Assembly: GCF_001543105.1 (NCBI RefSeq)
Contig: NZ_CP014159.1
Location: 1,364,001-1,428,000, forward strand
Direction: 5' to 3'
Length of the DNA: 64,000 nt
Origin: Aerococcus christensenii
GTDB lineage: Bacteria > Bacillota > Bacilli > Lactobacillales > Aerococcaceae
Under the pieces are notes generated by a model. It was not told the origin of the DNA and made no database searches. It worked only from the letters and a program-made list of their open reading frames with translations. A program made the translations under genes and the position numbers. Below are positions 53,770 to 62,915 of this stretch, in pieces (positions within the stretch are counted from its first letter, which is position 1; each line of letters starts with the position of its first letter).

Positions 53770-53890
53770 AAGCTGTATCCCAAGAAAGCTTGAAAGGCGG
53801 ATACAGTGATAAGGTTACATCCTTTTGAATTAAAAATAAACATGAATTTAGGACGCAAAAAAATGGTATAAAAAAAGACCCTTAATAGGT

Positions 53891-53914
53891 CAGTTTCTTT
53901 TCTTAGCTTCGGGG
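53891..53914 (-). repeat. Copy 3 of the 24-bp repeat, inverted
   Basis: Reverse complement of the 44020 copy with one change, lying next to the right arm-type sites. Confidence 0.8.
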
Positions 53915-53921
53915 AAATTTC

Positions 53922-53960
53922 TTGCGTGATATTTGCGTGATATTTGCGTGATTTGCGTGG
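53922..53960. other. Integrase arm-type sites, right end
   Basis: Four TTGCGTGA-type units (53922, 53933, 53944 and 53953, the last ending in G) about 90 bases inside the right att core. Confidence 0.75.
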
Positions 53961-53995
53961 CGTTCAATAAAATTCTTTGATTTTCAACTTGTCCT

Positions 53996-54021
53996 AAAGC
54001 CCTTGATACACAAGGCTTTTT
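53996..54021. terminator. Hairpin near the right att site
   Basis: AAAGCCCTTG pairs with CAAGGCTTTTT. Confidence 0.65.
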
Positions 54022-54050
54022 AGCACTTTTTGAAAAGCTTTAAAAAGCAT

Positions 54051-54073
54051 TTATGCGGCCAAGAGGACTTGAA
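54051..54073. other. Attachment site of element 2, right end, within tRNA-Leu
   Basis: Identical 23 bases to 41457-41479. Here they continue into the complete tRNA-Leu, so integration preserved the tRNA. Confidence 0.92.
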
Positions 54074-54138
54074 CCTCCACGGGAGTATCTCCCACCAGCC
54101 CCTCAAGCTGGCGCGTCTGCCGATTCCGCCATGACCGC
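54054..54138 (-). tRNA. tRNA-Leu (anticodon GAG)
   Basis: An 85-nt type II tRNA on the minus strand: acceptor GCGGTCA/TGGCCGC, anticodon stem CCAGC/GCTGG with loop TTGAGGG (anticodon GAG), long variable arm (GTGGGAGATACTCCCGT) and T-arm GGAGGTTCAAGTCCTC. Discriminator A, no encoded CCA. Its 3' end is the integration target. Confidence 0.97.
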
Positions 54139-54188
54139 GTAAAAATGAGTACTCATATATAGTACTCATTTTTATCCAGTTTGTCAAC

Positions 54189-54974
54189 TCAATAAATCAA
54201 AATACCTAAAATAATTAAACAACAAATATAGATGATACAAGTCAAAAGAATGAGGGAGTAAGTATTAAGAGGAGAAAGATTCAAATTTTCTTTGAAATAA
54301 AAGAAAGAGACAGCAACAATAAGAGTAATGATCTCAATCACCAGCAAGCAAATAATCACTAAAAGAAAAAGAATAGGAGCGCTGAAAGCTAAGATCATGG
54401 CGATAAAAGATAAGAAAATAGAGAGAGAAATGCTGCCAAAAAATTGATTCATCTGATCGTTGATCTGCCATTTCCCCTTACGACTGTAAAAGCGTACGCC
54501 AGCCATCAATAAAGGCAAAAGGGGAAAAGCAAGTGCTAAAAAGATTAGTGTCCTCAGGCTAAATAATAAAGGCAAAAAAGCGACTTTGAGACTTGGCAAT
54601 AGGGAAATCCTTGCAAACCATTCGTAGTAAGATAAACTCTGTTTAAGAAACAAAGTGACTGTTAACGTATTAAAAATAACCAGCAATAAAAGGGAGATTT
54701 TCCAATACAGATAAGATTCAGGGACGTCCTTTTTTAAATTAGAAAGAGGATGTTTTAAACAAAATATTAAATAGGCCATATAGTGTTTCATTCGATGAAT
54801 GAAATGTTTTTCTTTAGCGAGCATTTGTCGATTTTTAGAGTCTGTATTTTCTTTAGGATGGGAAATAGTTTGAGATTCTGATCCTTGTTTCCCTGTTTGA
54901 AGATCGCTTCCGCAATTTGGGCAGACAAATTTTTCTCCCTTTGAGGGGAAGTGACAGTTTGGACATGAGAACAT
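54189..54974 (-). CDS. Zinc-ribbon membrane protein
   Basis: A 261-residue protein with an N-terminal zinc ribbon (MFSCPNCHFPSKGEKFVCPN) and five or six membrane helices after residue 95. The layout resembles YvbJ/DUF6574-type proteins. The start at MFSCPNC is preceded by AAAGGAG. Function unknown. Confidence 0.75.
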   Translation of the reverse strand: MFSCPNCHFPSKGEKFVCPNCGSDLQTGKQGSESQTISHPKENTDSKNRQMLAKEKHFIHRMKHYMAYLIFCLKHPLSNLKKDVPESYLYWKISLLLLVIFNTLTVTLFLKQSLSYYEWFARISLLPSLKVAFLPLLFSLRTLIFLALAFPLLPLLMAGVRFYSRKGKWQINDQMNQFFGSISLSIFLSFIAMILAFSAPILFLLVIICLLVIEIITLIVAVSFFYFKENLNLSPLNTYSLILLTCIIYICCLIILGILIY

Positions 54975-55217
54975 ACTGATATTCGCTCCTTTCACTCTTC
55001 ATTTATAGGATAGGCGAAAGTAATCAGAATGGCAATAAATTTTTCAAAAAAGAAGGTACATAACCTGTCCTTTTTTAGAAACATAAGAAATTTTGAACAA
55101 GCAATAGAATCTTTATTTTATAAGATATTCCTATTAATTATAATAGAATTCTTTGATAAGATTGTGAACAAATGTGCTATACTATTATTAATAATAGGTC
55201 AAAGAGAGGGTGAGCGA

Positions 55218-56174
55218 ATGGGCAAGCAAAAACAAGATATTATATTAGCAATGAGTAGTCTATGTATGCTTTTAGCACTTTTTATCGGGATGTCTGTGCA
55301 TTCGAATAGTCCTCACTGGTTCTGTTCCTTAGAGAATTGGTCAGAACTTTTTGGGGAGTCTGCATCAGAAAAATTTAAAGAGCAACTCTTGCATGGCGTT
55401 TCTTATGCCAAAAGTGTGGATGGAGAGATAGAAGAACTAAAGATTAGCGATGTCTATGTTGGACAAATTGATCGGAAGACTTTTCGAAGTGACTTGCGAA
55501 AGACTTTGATACAGCAATTTAAGAATGGCCAGCTTTCGTTTTATTTGACGATGAATACTGCCAATTTGAGCGATCAAGAAGCTTTTGAGATGACCAAAGA
55601 AGCTCTTTTCGGCAGTTATTATGGTCAAATGGTGAGATCTATGAAAGTCGTAACTTATAATGACGTGAATAAGGGACAATCACAGATTTACTATGCCTTT
55701 CAGTGGATTCATCGTCCAGAAGAAGATCAAATTGTTCATCAATGGGCGAAGTTTCTTGCGGAAGGGTACCAAGCCTGTCCTGTAGAAGAAAAATTATTAA
55801 AAATAAAGAAGGACATTCAGCTTCTAGCTACTGTAGAGAATCTACCGACCTACGGAGAAGCGGATAGCCATTCTCCTTATTCATTAATAGTGAAGCATAA
55901 AGGAAGTCCGAGTGCTTATGCAGCGCTTTTTCAATTAACGTGTGACTACGCAAATATTCCATCTAGAATTATATCGGGACAGTCCTTGACTTCAGAAGAG
56001 GAGTCTTCGAACATTCATTTTTGGAATCAAGTCTATTATCAAGGAAAGTGGCAGGATATAGAAGTTGCAGAACCATCTGAACAGAGCAGCCTTTTTGCAG
56101 ATTTTAAGTCGCATTACCGTATTTTTTCACGGGAGGAATGCTTTGAACATTTCCTTGAAGATGAGAGTAAATGA
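55218..56174 (+). CDS. Secreted transglutaminase-like protein lacking the catalytic cysteine
   Basis: A 318-residue protein with an N-terminal signal anchor (IILAMSSLCMLLALFIGMS). The C-terminal domain follows the transglutaminase-like fold: KHKGSPSAYAALFQLTCDYA (family pattern GVCxGYA, but here GSPSAYA, so the Cys is Pro), ANIPSRIISG and HFWNQVYYQGKWQDIEV with the His kept. It is probably a non-catalytic domain. The start has AGAGAGGGTGAG upstream. Confidence 0.7.
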   Translation: MGKQKQDIILAMSSLCMLLALFIGMSVHSNSPHWFCSLENWSELFGESASEKFKEQLLHGVSYAKSVDGEIEELKISDVYVGQIDRKTFRSDLRKTLIQQFKNGQLSFYLTMNTANLSDQEAFEMTKEALFGSYYGQMVRSMKVVTYNDVNKGQSQIYYAFQWIHRPEEDQIVHQWAKFLAEGYQACPVEEKLLKIKKDIQLLATVENLPTYGEADSHSPYSLIVKHKGSPSAYAALFQLTCDYANIPSRIISGQSLTSEEESSNIHFWNQVYYQGKWQDIEVAEPSEQSSLFADFKSHYRIFSREECFEHFLEDESK

Positions 56175-56449
56175 AGGGTAAGCATATAAATACAGATTAT
56201 TCTGTAAAATTTAATATAATACGATAGAATAATGAAAAGCAATTGAATAATGAATTATTATCATGTGGTATAATAGTAAATTACTTTATTAAAACCAAAG
56301 TTGTGTGTAGTATTTAATTCATTGCAATGGACTTAGATTAAAAAAATCAGATGGAATATTATTGGATGCATTAGACTCCTATTTATTTTATTATGAAGAC
56401 TCCTAACAAAAGGATTTTGCATAAGAATATGGGAAGGGTTGGGACAACT

Positions 56450-57210
56450 ATGCTAAAATTTGAACGAATAAAAGCAATAAAAGAAATTTTGAAAAAAGGG
56501 GAAGTGTGTCAATCTCTGAGTTAAGTAAATTATTTAATGTAACAGAAGAAACTGTTAGAAATGATTTAGCGGAATTACAAAGTGATAATACTGTAAAAAG
56601 GGTAAGAGGAGGGGCCTTTTTAATTGAACCATCAGATAACGAAGTTCCATTTGGCATTCGATCGGAAATGCTAAAAAATGAAAAAAAGCAAATCGCTAAA
56701 ACGTGTATACAATTTATCAAATTTGGAGATACCATCGCTTTAGATTCTTCGACAACAGTGAATTGTTTAGCGAAAGAAATTGATCAATAAGATCTATCTA
56801 TTACTGTTATTACTAATTCTATAGTAAATGCCAATATTTTAATGAATTGTAAAAATATTAATTTAGTTGTTTTAGGTGGAGTTTTAAGATCTAAATCAAA
56901 ATCTTTAATTGGTCAAGTGACAGATGAATCTATTAAATGGTATGTAGTAGATAAATCGTTTGTGAGTTGTTCTGGACTAAGCATGAAATTTGAACCTACA
57001 GATACGAATGAGCAAGAATCTCGAATTCGGGAAAGTTTTTTTCAAGCTTCTGAAACGAATTATTTATTAGCTGATAATACGAAATTTGACTATAGGACTG
57101 CTTTTTTAATTTCACATTTCGATTTAATAGATTATGTGGTTACCAATGAAGAACCTGCTAAAAAATGGCGTAACTATTTAGAGAAAAATAAAGTTAAATT
57201 ATTAGTGTAA
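56450..57210 (+). pseudogene. DeoR-family regulator, frameshift plus nonsense
   Basis: MLKFERIKAIKEILKKGEV is followed, one base out of frame, by SISELSKLFNVTEETVRNDL, the DeoR helix-turn-helix. A TAA in the sugar-phosphate domain (after LAKEIDQ) interrupts an otherwise continuous frame to VLADNTKFDYRT-like sequence (YLLADNTKFDYRTAFLIS). Two lesions make this a pseudogene. It is just upstream of the nhaC pseudogene. Confidence 0.85.
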
Positions 57211-57269
57211 ATGTTAAGTATCAAAGTTAATAGTATTTGAAGCCTAGTAGAAAAAGTCTTTTCTTAATA

Positions 57270-57319
57270 AGGATCCGTTTTAATCATTGTCAAAGACAAG
57301 ATTAGAACGGATCTTTTTT
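57270..57319 (+). terminator. Terminator between deoR and nhaC pseudogenes
   Basis: GGATCCGTTTTAATC pairs with GATTAGAACGGATC, then six T. Confidence 0.85.
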
Positions 57320-57430
57320 GTCTTTATTTTGAATTAATTTGATTCTTTTGGGATTTCCTTGACTTTTTTGGTGATAAGAGATATATCCAACTTGCGAAAA
57401 CGGTTACTTGCGATAAAAGGAGGTTTGTTT

Positions 57431-58745
57431 ATGAAGAAAGGAAATGTTCGAGGGATGATTCCTTTGATTGTTTTTCCTGTCCTATATGTGTTAGTTGGTG
57501 TCATTTCTGGTAGTTTTGATAAAATGCCGTTGATGATAGGAATTAGTATTGCTATTGCAGCAGCGTTAATTATGGATAGATCGAGTTCTTTTGATGAAAA
57601 AATTGAAATTTTTTGTCATGGAGCTGGAGAATCTACATTAGTATTGATGGTTTTAATATTTTTACTTGCAGGAGGATTTTATGTCGTTGCCAATAAGATG
57701 GCATGCGGTTGAATCTATATCTAATTTAGGATTAAGTATTTTGCCTGCAAAGCTGATTTTACCTGGGATATTTATTATAGGGTGTATTTTAAGTTTTGCT
57801 ATGGGAACATCTATGGGAACTGTAGTAGCTTTAGCACCGATAGCTATTAATATTGCCAAAAAAACAAATTGTAAAATGGCATTGATTTGTGGTGCTGTGG
57901 TTGGAGGAGCAATGTTTGGAGATAATCTTTCTTTTATTTCTGATACGACAATTGCTGCAACGAGGACACAAGGAATATCCATGAAAGCTAAATTTAAGGC
58001 GAATATTTTGATTGTATTACCTGCTGTTTTCATTAATTTACTTTTATTAGGAATTCAAAATATTGATACTTCGAATGTTTCATCGAGAAGTTACCAATAT
58101 CAATTGATCAACATTGTCCCTTATATTTTTGTTATTGCTCTATCTTTACTTGGAATAAACGTGGTGAAGGTAATGGTATTAGGAATATTATCCGGAATCT
58201 TTATCGGTGTGATTCATGGTGATTTTTCCTGGATTGGCTCTATGGAATTTGTTCAAAAAGGAATGGGTGGCATGGAAGACATGGCTATCATCGCTATATT
58301 TGTCGGTGGCCTTGTTGAAGTGATGAAGTACCTAGGTGGTATTCAATGGCTCATGGCAACTTTAGGAAAGAAAACAAAATCTAAAAAAGCTGCTGAACTT
58401 TCAATTGGATTTTTAGTAACATTATTATGTGTAGCTACAACGAATAATACTATCGCAATTGTTACTGTGGGACCATTGGCTCAGGAAATTGGACAAAAAT
58501 TCCATTTAGCTAGAGCAAGAGTAGCAACGATATTGTCTATGTTTGGAACTAATGTTCAAGGGTTTATTCCATATGCAGGACAATTGTTAGTAGCAGGTGG
58601 TATGGCAAAGGTATCACCAGTACAGGTTATGCCGTGGGTTTGGTATTGTTATTTAACATTTATCTTTAGTATTTTATTCGTGCTTTTGGATTTTCCGAGA
58701 GTTAAAGTTACTGAAGAAACAGGTTATGATAAGTTAGATAATTGA
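57431..58745 (+). pseudogene. nhaC: NhaC-family Na+/H+ antiporter, frameshifted
   Basis: The first frame (MKKGNVRGMIPLIVFPVLYV ... FLLAGGFYVVANKM) ends at CG-stop; the second resumes with AVESISNLGLSILPAKLILP and runs through MGTSMGTVVALAPIA, GAMFGDNLSFISDTTIAATR and FGTNVQGFIPYAGQLL, all NhaC hallmarks. A short insertion near 57697-57712 breaks the frame. Without it the protein would be about 437 residues with some 11 helices. AAAGGAGG precedes the ATG. Confidence 0.88.
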
Positions 58746-58800
58746 ATTAAGTTGTTTTTCTACCTTTTGAAGTTAGTGACAAGTTTAAAGATATTTGTTA

Positions 58801-58848
58801 AAAAATCCGTAAGAAGAGCCTACTGACTCTTACTTACGGATTTTTTTA
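58801..58848. terminator. Terminator after nhaC
   Basis: AAAAATCCGTAAGAAGAG pairs with CTCTTACTTACGGATTTTT. Confidence 0.9.
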
Positions 58849-58895
58849 TTAAAGTATGGAGGATGAAGGGAGGGGGATTCGCTGATAGGCATATA

Positions 58896-58924
58896 AAAAC
58901 AGGCTGATGTTCGTCAGCCTGTTT
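58896..58924 (-). terminator. Terminator of ldh
   Basis: AAACAGGCTGA pairs with TCAGCCTGTTT; on the minus strand it ends in T residues just after ldh. Confidence 0.85.
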
Positions 58925-58968
58925 CTATATATGTATGGTGTCTATATGTAAGTTAGGAAAGAAAATTT

Positions 58969-59934
58969 CTATTGCTCTAATTTTGCAAAAGCATTAGTCT
59001 GAATTTCTTTCATGGCTGAGCAGGATTTTTCCATTAAAGCCTGTTCCTTGTCAGTGAGTTGAAGTTCTACAACTTGCTCTAACCCCTTAGAAGAGATAAT
59101 AGCAGGAGTACCTGTAAAGACATCATGTTGACCGTAGTGGCCATCTAAGTAAGCAGAAACTGGCAAAACAGCATGTTCGTTATCAAGAATGGCACGACAA
59201 ATACGGTTTAAGCAAGCAGCAACGCCATAGTAAGTTGCACCTTTTCCGTTAATAATGTCGTAAGCTTTGTTCCGAACGTAATCACTGACTTCATCTTGAT
59301 AAGTTTCGTCAGCTAAGCGGTTTTCAGCTGTTGCGAATTTTTCAATAGGTTGACCACCCACTGCAACGTGAGACCAAGCCCCAAATTCACTATCTCCATG
59401 TTCTCCAAGAACATATGCGATAATATCTCGTGGATCAACATCTAATACTTTAGAAATTTCAGCGCGGAAGCGTGCAGTATCGAGAGAAGTCCCTGATCCG
59501 ATGACTCTTTCTTTAGGGAAACCTGAGAATTTCCAAGTAGCATAGGTCAAGATATCCACTGGGTTAGAAGCAACGACGAAGATTCCATCGAAACCTGAGT
59601 CAACAACTTTACCAACCATTTCTTTAAAGATAGGTAAGTTTTTATCCACGAGATCCAAACGAGTTTCTCCACCTGGCTTTTGAGGAATCCCTGCAGTAAT
59701 AACGACGATGTCGGCATCTTTACAGTTTTCATAAGTAGCTTGGTAAACACGTTTACGTGCAGTAAATCCTGTAGCGTCTTCTAAGTCTAAGACATCGGCG
59801 TTTACCCGGTCTTCCTTAATATCAATGATACCGAGTTCTCGTCCAATTCCTTGCAAAACGTTGCAATAAGCAAATGCAGAACCTACACCGCCATCACCAA
59901 TTAAAATAATTTTTGCATCATTTAAGTTAGCCAT
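58969..59934 (-). CDS. ldh: L-lactate dehydrogenase
   Basis: A 321-residue enzyme that reduces pyruvate to L-lactate with NADH. NAD motif ILIGDGGVGSAFAY, ETRLDLVDKN (active-site Arg loop), SNPVDILTYATWKFSGFPKE, GSGTSLDTARFR and the catalytic His in LGEHGDSEF are present. GxGxxG reads GDGGVGS. AAGGAGG precedes the ATG. Single gene with own terminator; main fermentation end step. Confidence 0.97.
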   Translation of the reverse strand: MANLNDAKIILIGDGGVGSAFAYCNVLQGIGRELGIIDIKEDRVNADVLDLEDATGFTARKRVYQATYENCKDADIVVITAGIPQKPGGETRLDLVDKNLPIFKEMVGKVVDSGFDGIFVVASNPVDILTYATWKFSGFPKERVIGSGTSLDTARFRAEISKVLDVDPRDIIAYVLGEHGDSEFGAWSHVAVGGQPIEKFATAENRLADETYQDEVSDYVRNKAYDIINGKGATYYGVAACLNRICRAILDNEHAVLPVSAYLDGHYGQHDVFTGTPAIISSKGLEQVVELQLTDKEQALMEKSCSAMKEIQTNAFAKLEQ

Positions 59935-60031
59935 AATACAGTCCTCCTTAGTTTAATAACGTAAAAATTGTTGAGAAATAATCAGAGAGGAAACTTTCTG
60001 AATTCCTTTATGCTTAATGTAAGCCCTTTCG

Positions 60032-60082
60032 TGTCAAAAATCAAGCATTTTATGCAGATAAAACTGTATTTTATGAATTATA
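60032..60082 (-). promoter_or_regulatory. Possible ldh promoter region
   Basis: On the minus strand a consensus TTGACA lies at 60037-60032 and a separate consensus TATAAT at 60082-60077; each lacks a good partner at 17 bases, so I cannot pick one. The rest of the 363-base ldh-ackA gap is AT-rich without genes. Confidence 0.35.
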
Positions 60083-60237
60083 GTAAATGATTCACAAGGG
60101 AAAATATGAAAACTTATTGGTTAAGATCAAAGTCCTTTCAAAAATAAAAGGGAAAATGTAGTGAGCATATTTTTTATTTCACAAGCAGACAAATGTAAAA
60201 TTTCTATGCAAATCACGTGAATTTTTATTAACGTTTG

Positions 60238-60246
60238 TGTTAGAAT
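60238..60246 (+). promoter_or_regulatory. Predicted extended -10 promoter of ackA
   Basis: TGTTAGAAT (TGn plus a near-consensus -10) about 50 bases before the start. Confidence 0.5.
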
Positions 60247-60297
60247 AGTCGCAGACTGATTTATGATGTTTGTATTATTAAAAAAAGGAGTTAGTGT

Positions 60298-61491
60298 ATG
60301 TCTAAAATTTTTGCTTTAAACGCTGGATCATCTAGTTTAAAATTCTCAATTTTTGAAATACCTAGTGAAGAAGTTGTGGCTTCTGGGCTTATTGACCGTA
60401 TCGGACTAAATGATTCGAACGTTGTCATTAAATATGACGGTGAAAAATTCACCGATGTTAAGGATGTCCCAGATCATGATGTTGCTACCAAGATCTTATT
60501 GGAAAAGTTAAAAACTCTTGGGATTATTAAAAACATTGATGAAATTGCAGGGACTGGTCACCGTGTAGTTGCTGGGGGAGAAGTTTTCAAAGACTCTCTC
60601 TTAATTGGTGAAGATGAATTAAACCAAATTGATGCCCTTTCTGAATATGCACCTTTGCATAATCCAGCTGAAGTAAAAGTTATTCGTGCTTTCCATAAGC
60701 TCTTACCAGGTAAACCAGCTGTTGGAGTGTTTGATACTTCCTTCCATACCACAATGCCTGCTGAAAATTATCTTTACGGGGTTCCTTATGAATATTATGA
60801 AAAATATGGGGCACGTAAGTATGGAGCACACGGAACTTCTCATAAATATGTTTCCTTACGTTGTGCCGAATTAATGGGCAAGAAACCAGAAGAAGTAAAC
60901 ATTATTACTTGCCACGTTGGAAATGGGGCTTCCATTACAGCGGTTAAGAAAGGTAAATCTATTGATACTTCTATGGGATTCACTCCAGTTGCTGGGGTTG
61001 TGATGGGAAAACGTTCTGGTGATGTGGATCCTTCGATGTTGGCTTACATCATGGAAAAAGAACACATTGATATGACAGAAATGCTTCGCATTTTGAACAA
61101 CGAATCTGGCTTGAAGGGCCTTTCTGGCGTATCTTCCGATATGCGCGATGTGGAAGAAGCTATGGCAAAAGGCAACAAACGTGCGAAGATTGCTTTAGAT
61201 GTTTATATCAGTGCTGTTAGACGTTATGTTGGTTCTTACTTAGCAGAATTGAATGGCGCAGATGCTATCGTCTTCACAGCCGGTGTGGGTGAAAATTCTG
61301 CACCTTTCCGTGAACAAGTTTTAGCAGATATGGAAAACTTGGGAATTAAGATTGACAAGGAACGGAATGAATCCACCAAAGAAGGGCTCATTTCTACCGA
61401 TGACTCTCGTGTCAAAGTTTATGTCATTCCAACTGACGAAGAATTAATGATCGTTCGTGATACGGTTCGTCTAGGACATATTAACGCTTAA
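60298..61491 (+). CDS. ackA: Acetate kinase
   Basis: A 397-residue enzyme that converts acetyl phosphate and ADP to acetate and ATP. Signatures: FALNAGSSSLKFSIF at the N-terminus, GTGHRVVAGGE, FDTSFHTTMP (active-site Asp and Arg neighbourhood), GAHGTSHKYVS, CHVGNGASITAV and FTAGVGENSAPFRE. Full length. AAAAAGGAG precedes the ATG. It lies divergent from ldh, so two fermentation routes adjoin. Confidence 0.97.
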   Translation: MSKIFALNAGSSSLKFSIFEIPSEEVVASGLIDRIGLNDSNVVIKYDGEKFTDVKDVPDHDVATKILLEKLKTLGIIKNIDEIAGTGHRVVAGGEVFKDSLLIGEDELNQIDALSEYAPLHNPAEVKVIRAFHKLLPGKPAVGVFDTSFHTTMPAENYLYGVPYEYYEKYGARKYGAHGTSHKYVSLRCAELMGKKPEEVNIITCHVGNGASITAVKKGKSIDTSMGFTPVAGVVMGKRSGDVDPSMLAYIMEKEHIDMTEMLRILNNESGLKGLSGVSSDMRDVEEAMAKGNKRAKIALDVYISAVRRYVGSYLAELNGADAIVFTAGVGENSAPFREQVLADMENLGIKIDKERNESTKEGLISTDDSRVKVYVIPTDEELMIVRDTVRLGHINA

Positions 61492-61510
61492 TAAAATGCA
61501 ATCGATTTTG

Positions 61511-61550
61511 AAAAAAGCAAGGTTTCTGAAAGGAGATCTTGCTTTTTTTA
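61511..61550 (+). terminator. Terminator after ackA
   Basis: AAAAAAGCAAG pairs with CTTGCTTTTTTT. Confidence 0.8.
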
Positions 61551-61568
61551 GAGAAGAGGAGAGATTGA

Positions 61569-62915
61569 ATGAAGATCTTAATTGTAGGGGCCTCTGTCGC
61601 TGGCTTGGAGGCAGCTTTCTATGCGAGAAAACGTTATCCTTCAGCGACGATCCAATTACTGGATCAGAGTCAGGTCCTAGGTTATCACCCCACACGTTTT
61701 AATCGGTACCTTATTGGCGAATTTGAGACCTTGGAAGGAGAAGACCATGCTCTCCAAGAAAAGCTAGCTAATCAAAATATCACCTGCCTTTTGAACTGTC
61801 GAGCGCTTAAAATCCTACCCGCTGACAAAAGTCTTCAGATCTTCTATCAAGGCCGTGTGCAAAGCTTGACCTATGATGCGATGATTTTAGCGACGGGATC
61901 CCAGGATAATCAGCGCTTGGTGCAAGATTTTGAAGAAGATAGCTCCTTAATTAAAATTCGCTCTTTAGAAGAAAGTCGCCAAAGTTTGGAATTGTTAAAG
62001 CGGTCAGATCAAGTCCTAGTGGTAGGAGCTGGTCAGATCGGTTTAGAAGCTAGTCAAGTTTATCATCGAGTAGGCAAACAGGTCACCCTTCTGGAAGCTT
62101 CTGAATACCTTAATTTTAAATATTTGGATCATCCGATGAGTGAGCGAATTCAACGCCGCTTAGAGCAGGCAGGAATCCGAATAGTGACAGGGGCAACCGT
62201 CAATCGGATGTCGTTTCATTCTCCTTTTTGTCAGATTGAAACGTCAAAAGCCACTTATCAGACAAAAGCCGTTCAATTAGCGACTAATTTTGTCCCGAAT
62301 AGTGCCTGGTTAAAGGATCAGGTGACTTGTTATCCGGATGGGACAGTTCAAGTGGATGATTATTTGCAAACGAGTGTCCCTCAAGTTTTTGCGATTGGAG
62401 ATTTGATTCGAGTGCCTTTTGGTCCTTATCGAGAGAAAATTTATCTTCCTTTGGTTCATCATGCCAAAAATTCTGCCAAGATAGCCGTTGAGAATCTCTT
62501 TTATCAGCAGTTGAAGCGGTCGATTAGTCAGCGGATTATTGTTTCCTATCTTTTTGATCAGACCTTATTATGTGGAGGATTGACTGAGGAAGAGATGCGT
62601 TTGACAGGGCGGAGGATCTTTGTTTCTTACCAAGAAGATGGGGAGGACTTTATTCAGATCCTTTCTGATTTTTATACGGGGCAAGTGCTAGGCGTTCAGG
62701 CGCTTAGCCGTCGAGACATCAGTCGATCGGCAGCTTATCTGGAAGAGATCTTAGCATGTCAAAAAACAGACCAAGCCCTTGCTTTAGAGAGTGCTTTTTA
62801 TCGCAATGGGGAAAGCGTGGAACAAGAGAGGGATTGGTTAGATTTTGAAAGTCATTATTTGAAACGCTTAGCAGCTAGAAATGAGGTATGTGATGCAAGT
62901 CAAAGTGCTTTTTGA
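61569..62915 (+). CDS. FAD/NAD(P)-dependent oxidoreductase, NADH-oxidase-like without the redox cysteine
   Basis: A 448-residue flavoprotein of the NADH oxidase/CoA-disulfide reductase fold: FAD motif LIVGASVAGLEAA, NAD motif VLVVGAGQIGLEASQVYH, and the FAD-ribityl motif VFAIGDLIRV. NADH oxidases carry a Cys in a SCGI/SCGM motif near residue 42; here that place reads LGYHPTRFNRY with no Cys. Two-electron chemistry at Cys-sulfenate is therefore unlikely. Its end overlaps the next gene by 23 bases. Confidence 0.82.
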   Translation: MKILIVGASVAGLEAAFYARKRYPSATIQLLDQSQVLGYHPTRFNRYLIGEFETLEGEDHALQEKLANQNITCLLNCRALKILPADKSLQIFYQGRVQSLTYDAMILATGSQDNQRLVQDFEEDSSLIKIRSLEESRQSLELLKRSDQVLVVGAGQIGLEASQVYHRVGKQVTLLEASEYLNFKYLDHPMSERIQRRLEQAGIRIVTGATVNRMSFHSPFCQIETSKATYQTKAVQLATNFVPNSAWLKDQVTCYPDGTVQVDDYLQTSVPQVFAIGDLIRVPFGPYREKIYLPLVHHAKNSAKIAVENLFYQQLKRSISQRIIVSYLFDQTLLCGGLTEEEMRLTGRRIFVSYQEDGEDFIQILSDFYTGQVLGVQALSRRDISRSAAYLEEILACQKTDQALALESAFYRNGESVEQERDWLDFESHYLKRLAARNEVCDASQSAF

